Positions 52,483-62,642 of a DNA stretch of 64,000 nucleotides are shown here, one piece after another. Each line of letters starts with the position of its first letter. The stretch's first letter is position 1. The stretch is taken from assembly GCF_902706295.1 (NCBI RefSeq), contig NZ_CACSJJ010000007.1:143033-207032 (forward strand). The letters are read 5' to 3'. The position numbers and the translations under genes were made by a program. This DNA is from Arthrobacter sp. 18067 (lineage in GTDB: Bacteria > Actinomycetota > Actinomycetes > Actinomycetales > Micrococcaceae). The notes under the pieces were generated by a model, which made no database searches, was not told the DNA's origin, and saw only the letters and a list, made by a program, of their open reading frames with translations.

Positions 52483-53247
52483 ATGTGTGGACGTTATGTA
52501 ATGGCCCGTGCGGTGGGGGACCTGCTTGCCGATTTCGACGCCGAACTTGAGAACGAGATTGCACTCGAAAAGTCGTGGAACGTAGCACCCACCGATGCTG
52601 TTCCCATCGTGTTGGAAAGACTCGTCGATGACAACCCGAAGCGGCAGCTCCACGTTGCCAAGTGGGGCCTGGTGCCGTCATGGGCGAAGGATCCCAAGGG
52701 GGGTGCCCGCCTGATCAATGCCCGCAGCGAGACCCTCCTGGAGAAACCGTCCTTTAAGAAGGCTGCTGTTGCACGTCGTTGCGCAGTTCCCGCTGACGGC
52801 TATTACGAATGGAAAAAGGGCGAAGGAAAGAACAAGCAGCCCTATTACGTACACCCGGGAGATGGCCAAGGCCTGGTCTTTGCGGGCTTGTATGAGTGGT
52901 GGCGGGACCAGTCGGCATCTGATGACGATCCGGGACGTTGGTTGCTGTCCATGTCCATCCTGACCGCGGACACCCCGACGGCCGAGTCGGCCCGGACCCG
53001 GCGCAGCGCCTCGGTCTTTGATGAACTGACAGCGCTCCATGACCGTGTTCCATTGCCCATGAGCACAGAGACGATGGAAGCCTGGTTGGATCCGCGGGAG
53101 AAGGACGCCGGGGGACTGGTTGAGATGGTCCGTTCCAGGGCGCACGATGCCGCTGCTGGCTGGACGTTGGATCCTGTGGGCAGTGCCGTGGGGAACGTCC
53201 GGAACAACTCCCCGGAACTCATTGAGCCGGTGGAAGGTCTCTTCTAG
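52483..53247 (+). CDS. SRAP family protein (YedK/HMCES-like abasic-site crosslinker)
   Basis: 254 residues. ATG at 52483 is chosen because SRAP proteins need Cys at position 2 (MCGRYV), exposed after Met removal; the frame is open to 52450. Other active-site features are WGLVPSWAKDP, NARSET, and CAVPADGYYEWKK. The late His lies in TALHDRVPLPM, where many members have HxRMP, so that motif is slightly relaxed. SRAP proteins form covalent adducts with abasic sites in single-stranded DNA and protect replication forks. Confidence 0.95.
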   Translation: MCGRYVMARAVGDLLADFDAELENEIALEKSWNVAPTDAVPIVLERLVDDNPKRQLHVAKWGLVPSWAKDPKGGARLINARSETLLEKPSFKKAAVARRCAVPADGYYEWKKGEGKNKQPYYVHPGDGQGLVFAGLYEWWRDQSASDDDPGRWLLSMSILTADTPTAESARTRRSASVFDELTALHDRVPLPMSTETMEAWLDPREKDAGGLVEMVRSRAHDAAAGWTLDPVGSAVGNVRNNSPELIEPVEGLF

Positions 53248-53250
53248 CGG

Positions 53251-53640
53251 TCAGAGAGCCTCGGTCACCGGGACACCGGACTGGAACTCCCGGCCGTCTG
53301 CCTCGCTGAAGCCCGTCATGACGTGGCCCTTGCTCAGCCCGTGGATGGCCGACATCGGAAAGTTCCCCGTGATGACGTTGCCCGAATGCTCCACGCCTTT
53401 GATGTCGTAGTTTTCCTCGGCGCTGAGGGAGTGGTTGAAGGAGTAGAACGAGATCGCCTCGCCATTCATGAATTCGATGCCGAGCCTGCGCTGTGAGGAA
53501 TAGTCCTCGCTGGCAGCAACAAGGCCCACGACGTAAGCGCCGGAGCCTGGTATGTTGCCATCGATTTCGAACCTTGCCACAAGGTTGTCGTCTTCGGCGG
53601 AGATGTTGACCTGCTTCAGGAGTGCGTCATTGGTGCTCAT
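53251..53640 (-). CDS. Hypothetical beta-rich protein
   Basis: 129 residues from ATG at 53640 (MSTNDALLKQV); the longer upstream frame overlaps the TetR gene and lacks coding character. Composition is acidic and beta-prone (NLVARFEIDGNIPGSGAYVV), without signal or membrane segments. It lies between the SRAP gene and a TetR gene. I recognise no family. Confidence 0.55.
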   Translation of the reverse strand: MSTNDALLKQVNISAEDDNLVARFEIDGNIPGSGAYVVGLVAASEDYSSQRRLGIEFMNGEAISFYSFNHSLSAEENYDIKGVEHSGNVITGNFPMSAIHGLSKGHVMTGFSEADGREFQSGVPVTEAL

Positions 53641-53686
53641 GCCACAATCCTGCTCTGTGGACCCGCCGGCGTCCACCCCTTTTGAC

Positions 53687-54223
53687 TCATCCTTCCAACA
53701 GGCGCCGGATGTTGCGGGCCACGGCGGATCTGTCCATGACCTGCCCTTTTCGGGCCGTGAGCAGATGCAGCGCAAGCCCGTCGCCGTAGTCGGAAACTGC
53801 CTCAGCCCTTGCTCGTGCTTCAGGAATATCCATGGCTTCGAGCAGTTGCGCCAAGGCTGTCACCAAACGCTCGTGCCCGTCGGCGACGACCTCGGGTTGG
53901 TCCAGCGCGAAAACGAAACGGGCCCGGGTCAGTTCGGCGTTGTCCCCGGCGAGTCCCATGACTGCTCCGGCGATTTGCTCCGCCAAGGACGCTGCCGACG
54001 TCGGGAATTCCAGCTTCCCCTCCTGCAGCAGGAGGCGGTCCAGTTCTTCAACACGGTCGACGGCGGCACCCACCAGTGCGGCGCGGTTGCGGAAGTAGTT
54101 CGAGGTAGTCCCGACGGCGACGCCGGCCTGGGCGTCCACGGCCCGGTGCGTGAGGCCCTTGAGGCCCTGCTCCGAGACCACTGCGAGCGCAGCATCGGCT
54201 ATCTGTGTTCGTCGGTCAGGCAT
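53687..54223 (-). CDS. TetR family regulator, divergent from FAD monooxygenase
   Basis: 178 residues with an N-terminal helix-turn-helix (IADAALAVVSEQGLKGLTHR, then AVDAQAGVAVGTTSNYFRNR). It is divergent from the FAD monooxygenase gene across 59 bases, the standard arrangement for a local repressor. A perfect palindrome in that gap is its likely operator. The inducing ligand is unknown, possibly the monooxygenase substrate. Confidence 0.92.
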   Translation of the reverse strand: MPDRRTQIADAALAVVSEQGLKGLTHRAVDAQAGVAVGTTSNYFRNRAALVGAAVDRVEELDRLLLQEGKLEFPTSAASLAEQIAGAVMGLAGDNAELTRARFVFALDQPEVVADGHERLVTALAQLLEAMDIPEARARAEAVSDYGDGLALHLLTARKGQVMDRSAVARNIRRLLEG

Positions 54224-54254
54224 GGCGAAAGTCTAGCTGCAAACCCCTACCGGC

Positions 54255-54268
54255 ACTACAAATGTAGT
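54255..54268. promoter_or_regulatory. Candidate TetR operator
   Basis: Perfect inverted repeat actaca-aa-tgtagt, 15 bases upstream of the monooxygenase ATG (54283) and 32 bases from the TetR start, so one bound repressor could block both promoters. Confidence 0.55.
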
Positions 54269-54282
54269 AGTACAGTGTGGGC

Positions 54283-55338
54283 ATGAAAAAAGTGGTGATC
54301 ATTGGCGGCGGAATCGCCGGCCTGGCACTCGCGGCCCGGCTCGATCCCGGCAGGTTCGACGTCACGGTTTACGAACAGCGGCCGGAACTCCCCCTTGTGG
54401 GAACAACCCTGGCCATGTGGACCGAAGCCCAGCAAGCATTGTCCGGCCTGGGCCTCCTTGGTGCCGCGCGGAGCCGGGGAGCCATCATCAAGACCGGTGC
54501 ACTCCGAAGCCCTTCAGGAGAACCCATGCTGTCCATGGAGGGGGAAGGGCTAATGGGGGTCTCCCGACCTGAACTGCTGGCATTGCTGGATTCGGCGGTG
54601 CCTGAAACCGTGCGTCGGGTTACGGGGAGGGTGGAACGCTTGCCCGGCGGCGCCTGGCTGACCGTTGGAGCGGATGGCGTCCACAGCGTTGTTCGCCGGG
54701 ACTCCTGGGGTGAGCGTAGTGCAGCCAGGCCCACACCCTTCCTGGCTGTCCGGGGAGTCGTTTCCGGAACCCCTTCGCCTGAGGAAACCGGCGAGTACTG
54801 GGGCCACGGAGAGATCTTTGGCTTGGCGCCTGCCGGGGGTGGAACCAACTGGTACGCCTCCTTCCGCTCCGATCTCGGTCCGGACAGGGTGAATGTCGCG
54901 GAAGCACTCGACGTGACTCGAAACCGCTATGCCAATTACTCGCCAGCTGTGCGGGATGTTCTTTCCCGGGCAAACCCGGACAATTCGCTGGCGCAACGCA
55001 TCTGGACAACCCCACCACTGGGCCGTTATGCGCGCGGCAATGTGGTGCTGGTTGGGGATGCTGCGCACGCCATGACCCCCAACCTGGGCAGGGGCGCCTG
55101 CGAAGCACTGATCGATGCCGTGACCTTGGGCGGACTGCTCAACGAACTGCCGTTGAAGGAAGCGCTCGCCGCCTATGGCAGGAAGCGGGTACGGCGCACC
55201 CAGCAACTACGGATGGCCTCCTCCCTGATGGGGAGCATCGCCCTTTCCCAAGGCCCGCAACCCTGGCGCGATGCCTTGCTGAAACAGGTGGGCAGGCGCG
55301 TATCAAGAGCCCGGGACGGGGCTGGAACTTCGAAGTAG
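54283..55338 (+). CDS. FAD-dependent monooxygenase (aromatic hydroxylase-like)
   Basis: About 351 residues from ATG at 54283; GTG at 54277 is also in frame. The FAD fold opens with KKVVIIGGGIAGLALAARL (GxGxxG), an internal LTVGADGVHSVVR matches the DG motif, and GDAAHAMTPNLGRGACEALI is the GD motif. These three mark flavoprotein monooxygenases of the PHBH/salicylate hydroxylase group. The protein is shorter than most, and its substrate is not predictable. A divergent TetR probably represses it. Confidence 0.92.
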   Translation: MKKVVIIGGGIAGLALAARLDPGRFDVTVYEQRPELPLVGTTLAMWTEAQQALSGLGLLGAARSRGAIIKTGALRSPSGEPMLSMEGEGLMGVSRPELLALLDSAVPETVRRVTGRVERLPGGAWLTVGADGVHSVVRRDSWGERSAARPTPFLAVRGVVSGTPSPEETGEYWGHGEIFGLAPAGGGTNWYASFRSDLGPDRVNVAEALDVTRNRYANYSPAVRDVLSRANPDNSLAQRIWTTPPLGRYARGNVVLVGDAAHAMTPNLGRGACEALIDAVTLGGLLNELPLKEALAAYGRKRVRRTQQLRMASSLMGSIALSQGPQPWRDALLKQVGRRVSRARDGAGTSK

Positions 55339-55372
55339 GTTTTGTCGAGGCGTCGGCGTAAACTGAATTTAT

Positions 55373-55388
55373 TCGAACATACATTCGA
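55373..55388 (+). promoter_or_regulatory. LexA (SOS) box in front of the DUF6504-dnaE2 operon
   Basis: tcgaacatacattcga differs at one position from the actinobacterial consensus TCGAACRYAYGTTCGA. It lies 32 bases upstream of the DUF6504 start. LexA repression released by DNA damage is the expected control. Confidence 0.82.
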
Positions 55389-55420
55389 ATAAAGATCTCC
55401 GACGCAAACGAGGTGTGGAA

Positions 55421-55765
55421 ATGGGGCTGTTCAGTGAGTCCGTCGGCGTCATCTGCACGGACACAGGCCAGCCCCGGGAAGTCCAATGGAAAGGGACGCA
55501 GTACACAGTCTCCAACGAGCCTGTTCGATGGTACGAGAGACGCCAATGGTGGCTCGAAGAAAGCCGCGCACCCCTGGGCAGCGGAGCCGGACTGGTAGAC
55601 CACGAGATCTGGCGTGTTCAGCTTCAGCGCCTCAAGGAAAAAGAACCTGTCACCGGGACCATCACACTTGACCTGGTCCGCCACGTGGGCAGCGGACGCT
55701 GGAGGGTCCTTCGCATCCATGACGCAGCACCAGTACAGGCCGCAGAGCCAGACGAAGCAGCGTGA
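55421..55765 (+). CDS. DUF6504 family protein of the mutasome operon
   Basis: 114 residues from ATG at 55421, with GAGGTG (55411-55416) as ribosome site. The sequence is Trp- and Arg-rich (VRWYERRQWWLEES, then DHEIWRVQLQRL). It resembles the small DUF6504 proteins encoded with imuB and dnaE2 in actinobacteria. It ends three bases before the dnaE2 start and sits directly behind a LexA box, so it is the first gene of an SOS operon. Its role is unknown. Confidence 0.75.
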   Translation: MGLFSESVGVICTDTGQPREVQWKGTQYTVSNEPVRWYERRQWWLEESRAPLGSGAGLVDHEIWRVQLQRLKEKEPVTGTITLDLVRHVGSGRWRVLRIHDAAPVQAAEPDEAA

Positions 55766-55768
55766 CCC

Positions 55769-58700
55769 TTGAGCTTCACCCACCTCCATGTCTCCACAGC
55801 CTTCAGTGCACACTACGGCGTCTCCTGGCCGGATGAACTGGCCCAAGCAGCCGCAGCAGATGGCGCAACCGCGCTCGCCTGCACAGACCGGGACGGACTC
55901 TACGGCACCATCAAGCACCTCAAAGCATGCATGGATGCGGGCATCGACCCCATCGTGGGGGTGGACCTGGCAGTATTCGACGACGACGGCGACCATCGCA
56001 CCCAAGTGGCGGGCCGCGTCGTCGTCCTCGCCCACGGCAACAACAATGGCGCCGGTTACACGGCCCTGTGCCGCCTCATATCCGACGCCCACGCACGCAC
56101 CTCAGGTAAAGCCGGCGGAGCAGTCCCCATCGCAGTCACCCGAGGTGAACTCGCATCACGAACCCTGGACCCCAAAACCCTCAAACAGGTCCTAACAGTC
56201 CTGATCGGCCCCGACTCAGATGTAGGAAGAGCCATGGGTGGACGCAAGTACCTGCGGCCAAGAACCCTTTTCAAGCAATGGATCGATGCCATGCCCCCCG
56301 GGACCATCGTTACCGAAACCGTCTCCCACCTCAGCGCACCTGGCGAACCGCTCAGCACGGCACATGCCGTGCGGATGCTCAAACTTGCCCTTGAGCACAA
56401 CGTCCCCGCCATCCTCACCAACGCAGTACGCTTTTGCGCCGAGGACGGCGCCGCCACCGCAGACGTCCTGGACTCTGCACGCTCCCTCAAATCCCTCCCG
56501 GAACTCTCAACAGAACCCCTCCTGCAACCAACAGGGCAGGGCTGGCTGAAGACCTCCCCGCAAATGCTCCAACTCGGAAAAGAAATCATGAACGCGGCAG
56601 GCCAGGGAAAAGCCGACCTGCACAAACTGCTCGCCAACACAGAGGCGCTCGCAGACAAATGCCGAATTGACCCCGTCCTGGACATGGGATGGAAGAAACC
56701 AGTGGTTCCAGAGGCCTCCATCATCGGCATTGACTGCGACCCCATGGTCGAACTGACCCAACGTTGCGAAGCAGGAATCACCAGAAGGTTCCCCGGCATC
56801 AAGGGAGAAGCTGAAAAGCAGCTGCGCTCGCGGTTGGACCATGAGCTCGAAATCATCGCCCGGCTGGGTTTTGCATCGTACTTCCTCACTGTGGCGGAGG
56901 TATCCCGGATGATCCTTGATATGGGCGTCAGGGTTGCCGCCAGGGGATCTGGCGCGTCAAGCCTGGTCAACTACCTGATCGAAATCAGCCAGGTGGATCC
57001 GATCCGCCACGACCTCATTTTTGAACGCTTCCTGTCGGGCCGCCGTTCAACGCTTCCTGACATCGACATCGATGTCGAAAGCGCTGAACGGCACAACGTT
57101 TATCGAAAGATTTTTGAGCGTTTCGGATCCGAGCGCGTCACCCTCATGAGCATGCAGAACGGTTACAGGGCACGAGGAGCTGTTCGGGACGCAGGCCTGG
57201 CCCTGGGGATGGACGACGGCGAAATAGGTGAGATCGCAAAACAACTGTGGAGATTCTCCGCGCGCAAGTTCCGCGAAGCATTGGTGGAGAAGCCGGAGCT
57301 CCGTGATTTTGCCGGGCGGGTGGAAAGAGGCGGGTTGGAGGAGAACCAGCAACTCGATCTTCTGGTGGACCTCACCGAAAGGCTGGACCGCCTGCCCCGG
57401 CATATCTCAATGCATCCTTGCGGCGTGATTTTGGGCGATGCCACGCTGTTGGACCGGACTCCGGTCCAACCCAGCGGCTTGGGATTGCCCATGAGCCAGT
57501 TCGATAAACACGACATGGACCCCATGGGAATGCTCAAACTGGATGTCCTTGGCGTGCGGATGCAAAGCGCCATGGCATTTGCCGTGCGGGAAGTCATTCG
57601 CCTTCATCCGTCCAAAGCTGAAGTGGTGGCCGCAGGTAAGCATCCTGTTGAGCCGGGCGGGACAGGGCCGGACTTTATCGCCGCGGACGGCAGGATCGAC
57701 CTCAACGCCGTACCGTTCGACGACGAGCCCACCTATGAGATGATCCGCAGCACCCACACGCTTGGTTGTTTCCAGATCGAGTCCCCGGGCCAGCGTGAGC
57801 TCATAGGAAAGATGGCTCCCCGGGAATTCAACGACCTCATTATCGATATCTCGCTGTTCCGGCCCGGGCCCATGAAATCGGACATGGTGCGGCCCTTCCT
57901 TGAGCACAGGCACGGATTTGCGCCTGAGATCTACCCTCATCCGGATTTGAAACCGGTATTGCAAGAGACCCATGGGGTCACGGTTTTCCATGAGCAGATC
58001 CTGAAGACCTTCCAGGTCATGACCGGCTGTGGACTGGCAAGGGCTGATGAATTCCGGCGGGCTTTGGGTGATGAAATCCATGAACCAGGGGTTGAGGCAT
58101 ACTTCCGGCGTAAAGCGATCAAGAAGTACCCGCCGGAAGTAGTGGACAAAGTCTGGGGAACCCTCAAGGCCTTTGGCAGCTTTGGTTTTTGCAAAGCCCA
58201 TGGAGCTGCATTTGCCGTGCCCACCTACCAATCTGCCTGGTTGAAAACCCATCATCCGGAAGCTTTCCTTGCAGGATTGTGGGAGCACGATCCCGGGATG
58301 TATCCCAAACGACTGTTGGTGGCCGAAGCTCGTCGGCTGGGCATACCCATCCTGCCCTTGGACATCAACCGGAGCCATGCCGAATACCGGGTGGAGAAAA
58401 TCCAGCAGGGCACTGATCAGGGCAAACTTGGTATTCGTTTGAGCCTCACTGGGATCTATGGGCTATCAGGTGCTGAATTGACGAGGATCGTGGCAGGGCA
58501 GCCGTACGATTCCCTGGCAGACCTGAGGGCGCGGGCAAGAGTCAGCAAGCCGAACATTAAGAGGCTTGCCCAACTTGGGGCTTTTGATGCCCTTCATAAG
58601 GACTCCGGTGGAAAAGCGAACCGGGCGGACCTTGTACAGCACCTGCAGGCCCTTCAAAGCAGGACCAGCAAAAAGACCACTGACATTATTGATGGACAGC

Positions 58701-59269
58701 TGTCCTTTGCGCTGGGCGATGTTGAGTTGAGGAACCTGGCTCCGGAGCTTCCCGAGCCGTCCATGGTGGACAACGTCAGGGCTGAGCTGGACCTGATGGC
58801 CGTCGATGTCAGTGAGCACCTCATGGACAGCCACAGGCCCCTTCTGGACAAGCTGGGAGTCACTACTGCCGATAAACTCCTCGGGCTTCGCAATGGGACC
58901 GAAGTGTTGGTGGCAGGGGTTCGGGTAGCAACGCAAACTCCGCCGATGCGTGGCGGAAGGCGCGTGGTGTTCATCAGCATCGATGACGGCACCGGTTGCG
59001 TGGATTCGGTCTTCTTCCATGAAGCCCAGGAGGAATCCGGGCCCCTGTTGTTTGGTACCCGCCTTCTGTTGATCCGTGGAACCACAAGGCGGACCGGTCC
59101 CAAGGGAATCAGCCTGAGCGCCACCAAGGCCTGGGACCTCGGCCAGCCTGAAACGTTGCCATACGCAGACCTTCGCCCTGCCGGAGGTGGCCTGCCTGAT
59201 GAATTCATGCATCGAGGGCCTTTGCATGGCATCTCCCGGAACCTTGCCATCACTGGTCTTGGAAGCTGA
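55769..59269 (+). CDS. dnaE2: Error-prone DNA polymerase III alpha subunit DnaE2
   Basis: 1166 residues from TTG at 55769. It has an N-terminal PHP domain (THLHVSTAFSAHYGVSWPDE), the polymerase catalytic aspartates in LPDIDIDVES (about residue 430), GLARADEFRRALGDE and GSFGFCKAHGAAFAVPTYQS, and a C-terminal OB fold (VLVAGVRVATQTPPMRGGRR). DnaE2 performs damage-induced mutagenic translesion synthesis, normally with ImuA/ImuB. Neither partner is adjacent here. Control by the upstream LexA box is expected. Confidence 0.95.
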   Translation: MSFTHLHVSTAFSAHYGVSWPDELAQAAAADGATALACTDRDGLYGTIKHLKACMDAGIDPIVGVDLAVFDDDGDHRTQVAGRVVVLAHGNNNGAGYTALCRLISDAHARTSGKAGGAVPIAVTRGELASRTLDPKTLKQVLTVLIGPDSDVGRAMGGRKYLRPRTLFKQWIDAMPPGTIVTETVSHLSAPGEPLSTAHAVRMLKLALEHNVPAILTNAVRFCAEDGAATADVLDSARSLKSLPELSTEPLLQPTGQGWLKTSPQMLQLGKEIMNAAGQGKADLHKLLANTEALADKCRIDPVLDMGWKKPVVPEASIIGIDCDPMVELTQRCEAGITRRFPGIKGEAEKQLRSRLDHELEIIARLGFASYFLTVAEVSRMILDMGVRVAARGSGASSLVNYLIEISQVDPIRHDLIFERFLSGRRSTLPDIDIDVESAERHNVYRKIFERFGSERVTLMSMQNGYRARGAVRDAGLALGMDDGEIGEIAKQLWRFSARKFREALVEKPELRDFAGRVERGGLEENQQLDLLVDLTERLDRLPRHISMHPCGVILGDATLLDRTPVQPSGLGLPMSQFDKHDMDPMGMLKLDVLGVRMQSAMAFAVREVIRLHPSKAEVVAAGKHPVEPGGTGPDFIAADGRIDLNAVPFDDEPTYEMIRSTHTLGCFQIESPGQRELIGKMAPREFNDLIIDISLFRPGPMKSDMVRPFLEHRHGFAPEIYPHPDLKPVLQETHGVTVFHEQILKTFQVMTGCGLARADEFRRALGDEIHEPGVEAYFRRKAIKKYPPEVVDKVWGTLKAFGSFGFCKAHGAAFAVPTYQSAWLKTHHPEAFLAGLWEHDPGMYPKRLLVAEARRLGIPILPLDINRSHAEYRVEKIQQGTDQGKLGIRLSLTGIYGLSGAELTRIVAGQPYDSLADLRARARVSKPNIKRLAQLGAFDALHKDSGGKANRADLVQHLQALQSRTSKKTTDIIDGQLSFALGDVELRNLAPELPEPSMVDNVRAELDLMAVDVSEHLMDSHRPLLDKLGVTTADKLLGLRNGTEVLVAGVRVATQTPPMRGGRRVVFISIDDGTGCVDSVFFHEAQEESGPLLFGTRLLLIRGTTRRTGPKGISLSATKAWDLGQPETLPYADLRPAGGGLPDEFMHRGPLHGISRNLAITGLGS

Positions 59270-59400
59270 TCAGGCCTCTGAATCCGGCGTCGGCGCGCTG
59301 CTTTGGCCGCCCCCGCCGAAGCAGATACGATTGACGGTGGCTGGCTGTGGTCCCCGTACGCCACAAGCTATGAAGCCTTAACTATGAATAGGAGACACCC

Positions 59401-61410
59401 GTGTCAGATGCCCAACAGATCACCCTCATCGTCGATGGCGAAGAGACCAAGGTGACGGAAGGGACTACCGGCGCGGAACTCTTCTTCGAGCGCCGCGACG
59501 TCGTTGTAGCCCGGGTCAATGGTGTGCTGACGGACCTTGACCAGGTCCTCGCCGAAGGTGCAAACGTCGATGGCGTCACCATTGAATCACCCGACGGACT
59601 CAACGTGCTCCGCCACTCCACGGCCCACGTCATGGCCCAGGCGGTTCAGCAGTTGCGGCCCGACGCAAAGCTCGGCATCGGCCCCTACATCACGGACGGC
59701 TTCTACTTCGACTTCGATGTCGCTGAGCCATTCACCCCGGAAGACCTGCGCACGCTGGAAAAGATGATGCAAAAGATCATCAACCAGAACCAGAAGTTCG
59801 TACGCCGCGTGGTCACCGAAGCTGAAGCCCGCGAGGCCATGGCCAACGAACCCTACAAGCTGGAATTGCTGGGCAAGAAGAACGACGCAAGCGACGCCGC
59901 TGAAGGCGTCAACGTTGAGGTCGGCGCCGGCGACATCACTATTTACGACAATGTGGACCGGAAGAGCGGCGAGAGTGTCTGGTGCGATCTTTGCCGCGGC
60001 CCTCACCTGCCCAACACCAAGATCATCTCCAACGCGTTCGCGTTGACCCGCTCGTCCGCCGCCTACTGGCTGGGTAACCAGAACAACCAGCAGCTGCAGC
60101 GTATCTACGGCACCGCCTGGCCCACCAAGGAAGCCCTCAAGGCCTACCAGGAACGCATCGCCGAAGCCGAGCGCCGCGACCACCGCAAGCTCGGCGTCGA
60201 ACTTGACCTCTTCTCCTTCCCGGACGAACTGGGCTCCGGTCTTCCGGTGTTCCACCCCAAGGGCGGCATCATCCGCAAGGCCATGGAGGACTACTCCCGC
60301 CAGCGCCACGTGGATGCCGGCTACGAATTCGTTTACACCCCCCACATCACCAAGGGACACCTCTACGAGGTTTCGGGACACCTGGACTGGTACAAGGACG
60401 GCATGTTCCCGGCGATGCAGGTGGATGCCGAATACAACGAAGACGGCAGCGTACGCAAGCCGGCCCAGGACTACTACCTGAAGCCGATGAACTGCCCCAT
60501 GCATAACCTGATCTTCCGCTCCCGCGGCCGGTCATACCGCGAACTTCCACTGCGCCTGTTCGAATTCGGTTCGGTGTACCGCTACGAGAAATCCGGCGTA
60601 GTGCACGGCCTGACGCGCGTCCGGGGCATGACACAGGACGATGCCCACATCTACTGCACCCGCGAGCAGATGAAGGACGAGCTCACCACCACGCTGAACT
60701 TCGTCCTGGGCCTTCTCAAGGACTACGGGCTGGATGACTTCTACCTGGAGCTCTCCACCAAGAACGAAGAAAAATTCGTTGGTGACGACGCCGCCTGGGA
60801 AGAAGCTACCCGCACTTTGTCCGAAGTTGCTGCTGCTTCCGGCCTGGAGCTGGTGCCGGATCCGGGTGGAGCGGCCTTCTACGGTCCCAAGATCTCTGTC
60901 CAGGCGAAGGACGCCTTGGGCAGGACCTGGCAGATGTCCACCATCCAGTTGGACTTCAACCTTCCGGAACGATTCGAACTGGAATACCAGGCAGCGGATG
61001 GCACGCGCCAACGCCCCGTCATGATCCACCGGGCCCTCTTCGGATCCGTTGAACGCTTCATGGGTGTCCTGACCGAGCACTACGCCGGGGCGTTCCCCGC
61101 CTGGCTCGCCCCAGTCCAGGTGGTTGGCATCCCTGTGGCCGAGACATTCAACGACTACATGTTCGACGTCGTGGGCCAACTCAAGGCAGCGGGCATCCGT
61201 GCCGAAGTGGACATCTCGTCGGACCGCTTCCCCAAGAAGATCCGCACTGCAAGCAAGGACAAGATCCCCTTCGTCCTCATTGCCGGCGGTGAGGACGCCG
61301 AGGCCGGCGCGGTTTCGTTCCGCTTCCGCGATGGCAGCCAGGACAACGGGGTGCCGGTGGCGGAAGCCGTCCGCAGGATCGTGGACGCCGTCAAGAACCG
61401 CGAGAGCTGA
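59401..61410 (+). CDS. thrS: Threonyl-tRNA synthetase
   Basis: 669 residues from GTG at 59401, preceded by AATAGGAG. Domain order is TGS ([20 protein letters not shown]), the editing domain ([33 protein letters not shown]), the class II catalytic core ([34 protein letters not shown]) and the anticodon-binding domain ([20 protein letters not shown]). It charges tRNA-Thr. No T-box leader is evident in the 131 bases upstream. Confidence 0.97.
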   Translation: MSDAQQITLIVDGEETKVTEGTTGAELFFERRDVVVARVNGVLTDLDQVLAEGANVDGVTIESPDGLNVLRHSTAHVMAQAVQQLRPDAKLGIGPYITDGFYFDFDVAEPFTPEDLRTLEKMMQKIINQNQKFVRRVVTEAEAREAMANEPYKLELLGKKNDASDAAEGVNVEVGAGDITIYDNVDRKSGESVWCDLCRGPHLPNTKIISNAFALTRSSAAYWLGNQNNQQLQRIYGTAWPTKEALKAYQERIAEAERRDHRKLGVELDLFSFPDELGSGLPVFHPKGGIIRKAMEDYSRQRHVDAGYEFVYTPHITKGHLYEVSGHLDWYKDGMFPAMQVDAEYNEDGSVRKPAQDYYLKPMNCPMHNLIFRSRGRSYRELPLRLFEFGSVYRYEKSGVVHGLTRVRGMTQDDAHIYCTREQMKDELTTTLNFVLGLLKDYGLDDFYLELSTKNEEKFVGDDAAWEEATRTLSEVAAASGLELVPDPGGAAFYGPKISVQAKDALGRTWQMSTIQLDFNLPERFELEYQAADGTRQRPVMIHRALFGSVERFMGVLTEHYAGAFPAWLAPVQVVGIPVAETFNDYMFDVVGQLKAAGIRAEVDISSDRFPKKIRTASKDKIPFVLIAGGEDAEAGAVSFRFRDGSQDNGVPVAEAVRRIVDAVKNRES

Positions 61411-61429
61411 CGGAACGGACACATAGACG

Positions 61430-62023
61430 GTGCAGGAGAACACAGGCGCGGCAGCTGACCTACCAGGCGACGCCGACGTAACCGATGACTTCGGATTGGC
61501 GGGCGTACCGGACGCGTTTCAGCGCCTGTGGACTCCGCACCGCATGGCCTACATCAAGGGCGGGCAGGATCAATTCAAGAACAAGGATGACTGCCCGTTC
61601 TGTGTAGGACCCACGCGTTCCGACGAGGAATCCTTGATCGTCTACCGGGGGAGGACCTGCTACGTGGTCCTCAACCTTTTCCCGTACAACCCGGGGCACT
61701 TGTTGATCTGTCCCTATCGCCATGTGCCTGACTACACGGACATCACGGTGGAGGAGACAGCCGAGTTCGCCGAACTGACGCAGACCGCCATGCGGGTGCT
61801 CCGGAAGGTTTCGAACCCCAGTGGCTTCAACCTGGGCATGAACCAGGGTGTCACCGGCGGCGCGGGAATCGCGGCGCATCTTCATCAACATGTGGTTCCG
61901 CGCTGGGGCGGGGACGGAAACTTCTTCCCGATCATCGCCCAGACCAAGGCCATCACCCAGACACTCGACGAGGTACGCAAGCTAGTGGCCGAAGCCTGGC
62001 CGGGGGAGTCGAATGCTCAATAG
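61430..62023 (+). CDS. HIT domain hydrolase/phosphorylase (AP4A phosphorylase-like)
   Basis: 197 residues from GTG at 61430. The histidine triad reads AAHLHQHVVPRWGGD (near residue 150), and CPFC near residue 62 is a zinc-type pair often seen in this subgroup. VVLNLFPYNPGHLLICPYRH is the conserved HIT core. Such proteins split dinucleotides like Ap4A. It sits between thrS and the pgsA-like gene, a common actinobacterial order, and overlaps the latter by 11 bases. Confidence 0.93.
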   Translation: MQENTGAAADLPGDADVTDDFGLAGVPDAFQRLWTPHRMAYIKGGQDQFKNKDDCPFCVGPTRSDEESLIVYRGRTCYVVLNLFPYNPGHLLICPYRHVPDYTDITVEETAEFAELTQTAMRVLRKVSNPSGFNLGMNQGVTGGAGIAAHLHQHVVPRWGGDGNFFPIIAQTKAITQTLDEVRKLVAEAWPGESNAQ

Positions 62024-62642
62024 GCATGCGCGCGGCTTCTTCACTTCACTCTTCACCCCACTTGCGCGCTGGCTCCTCAAGATCGGTGTGTCTCCTGACG
62101 CTGTGACCATGGCAGGAACTGCCGGCGTAATCCTGGGCGGTCTTGTGCTGTATCCGCTGGGCCAGCTGTGGTGGGGCTCGGTCGTGGTGGCCTTCTTCGC
62201 GTTCTCGGATGTGGTGGACGGCATCATGGCGCGTCTGCAGGGCAGGAGCGGTGGCTGGGGCAATTTCCTGGATTCCACCCTGGACCGTTTGGCCGATGGT
62301 GCGATCTTCGCCGGCCTCGCCATCTGGTTCTTCACCCAAGGCGAGGATTCCGCGATCGGTACAGCCGCCGTCGTCTGCCTTGTCCTTGGAATGGTGGTCT
62401 CCTATGCCAGGGCCAAAGCAGAATCCCTGGGGTACCAGGCGAGCGTGGGGATCGCCGAGCGCGCCGAGCGTTTGGCGTCGGTGCTCCTGATAGCAGGGCT
62501 CACGGGATTGGGGCTGCCGCCCGTTGTGTTGTTCGGGACCTTGATCCTGCTGGCGCTGGCCAGCGTAGTCACCATCATTCAGCGGATGTCCACTGTGCGC
62601 AGGCAGGCCATGGCCGAGGCCGATGGAACGGCAGCTGGATAG
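62013..62642 (+). CDS. pgsA: CDP-alcohol phosphatidyltransferase (phosphatidylinositol phosphate synthase-like)
   Basis: 209 residues. The CDP-alcohol transferase motif is complete: DVVDGIMARLQGRSGGWGNF followed by LDSTLDRLAD (D..DG..AR...G...D...D), near residues 68-97. Six hydrophobic segments surround it. In actinobacteria a gene in this position usually encodes the enzyme that joins CDP-diacylglycerol to inositol 3-phosphate, the first step of phosphatidylinositol synthesis. The alcohol acceptor cannot be proven from sequence alone. Confidence 0.88.
   Translation: MLNRHARGFFTSLFTPLARWLLKIGVSPDAVTMAGTAGVILGGLVLYPLGQLWWGSVVVAFFAFSDVVDGIMARLQGRSGGWGNFLDSTLDRLADGAIFAGLAIWFFTQGEDSAIGTAAVVCLVLGMVVSYARAKAESLGYQASVGIAERAERLASVLLIAGLTGLGLPPVVLFGTLILLALASVVTIIQRMSTVRRQAMAEADGTAAG

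Noticed and set aside
57407..58378. 323-codon minus-strand frame
   Set aside because: Antisense to dnaE2; no family features.
59298..59324. Small stem ctgctt/aagcag before thrS, considered as a T-box or attenuator
   Set aside because: Only six paired bases, with no specifier loop, antiterminator or T-tail recognisable.
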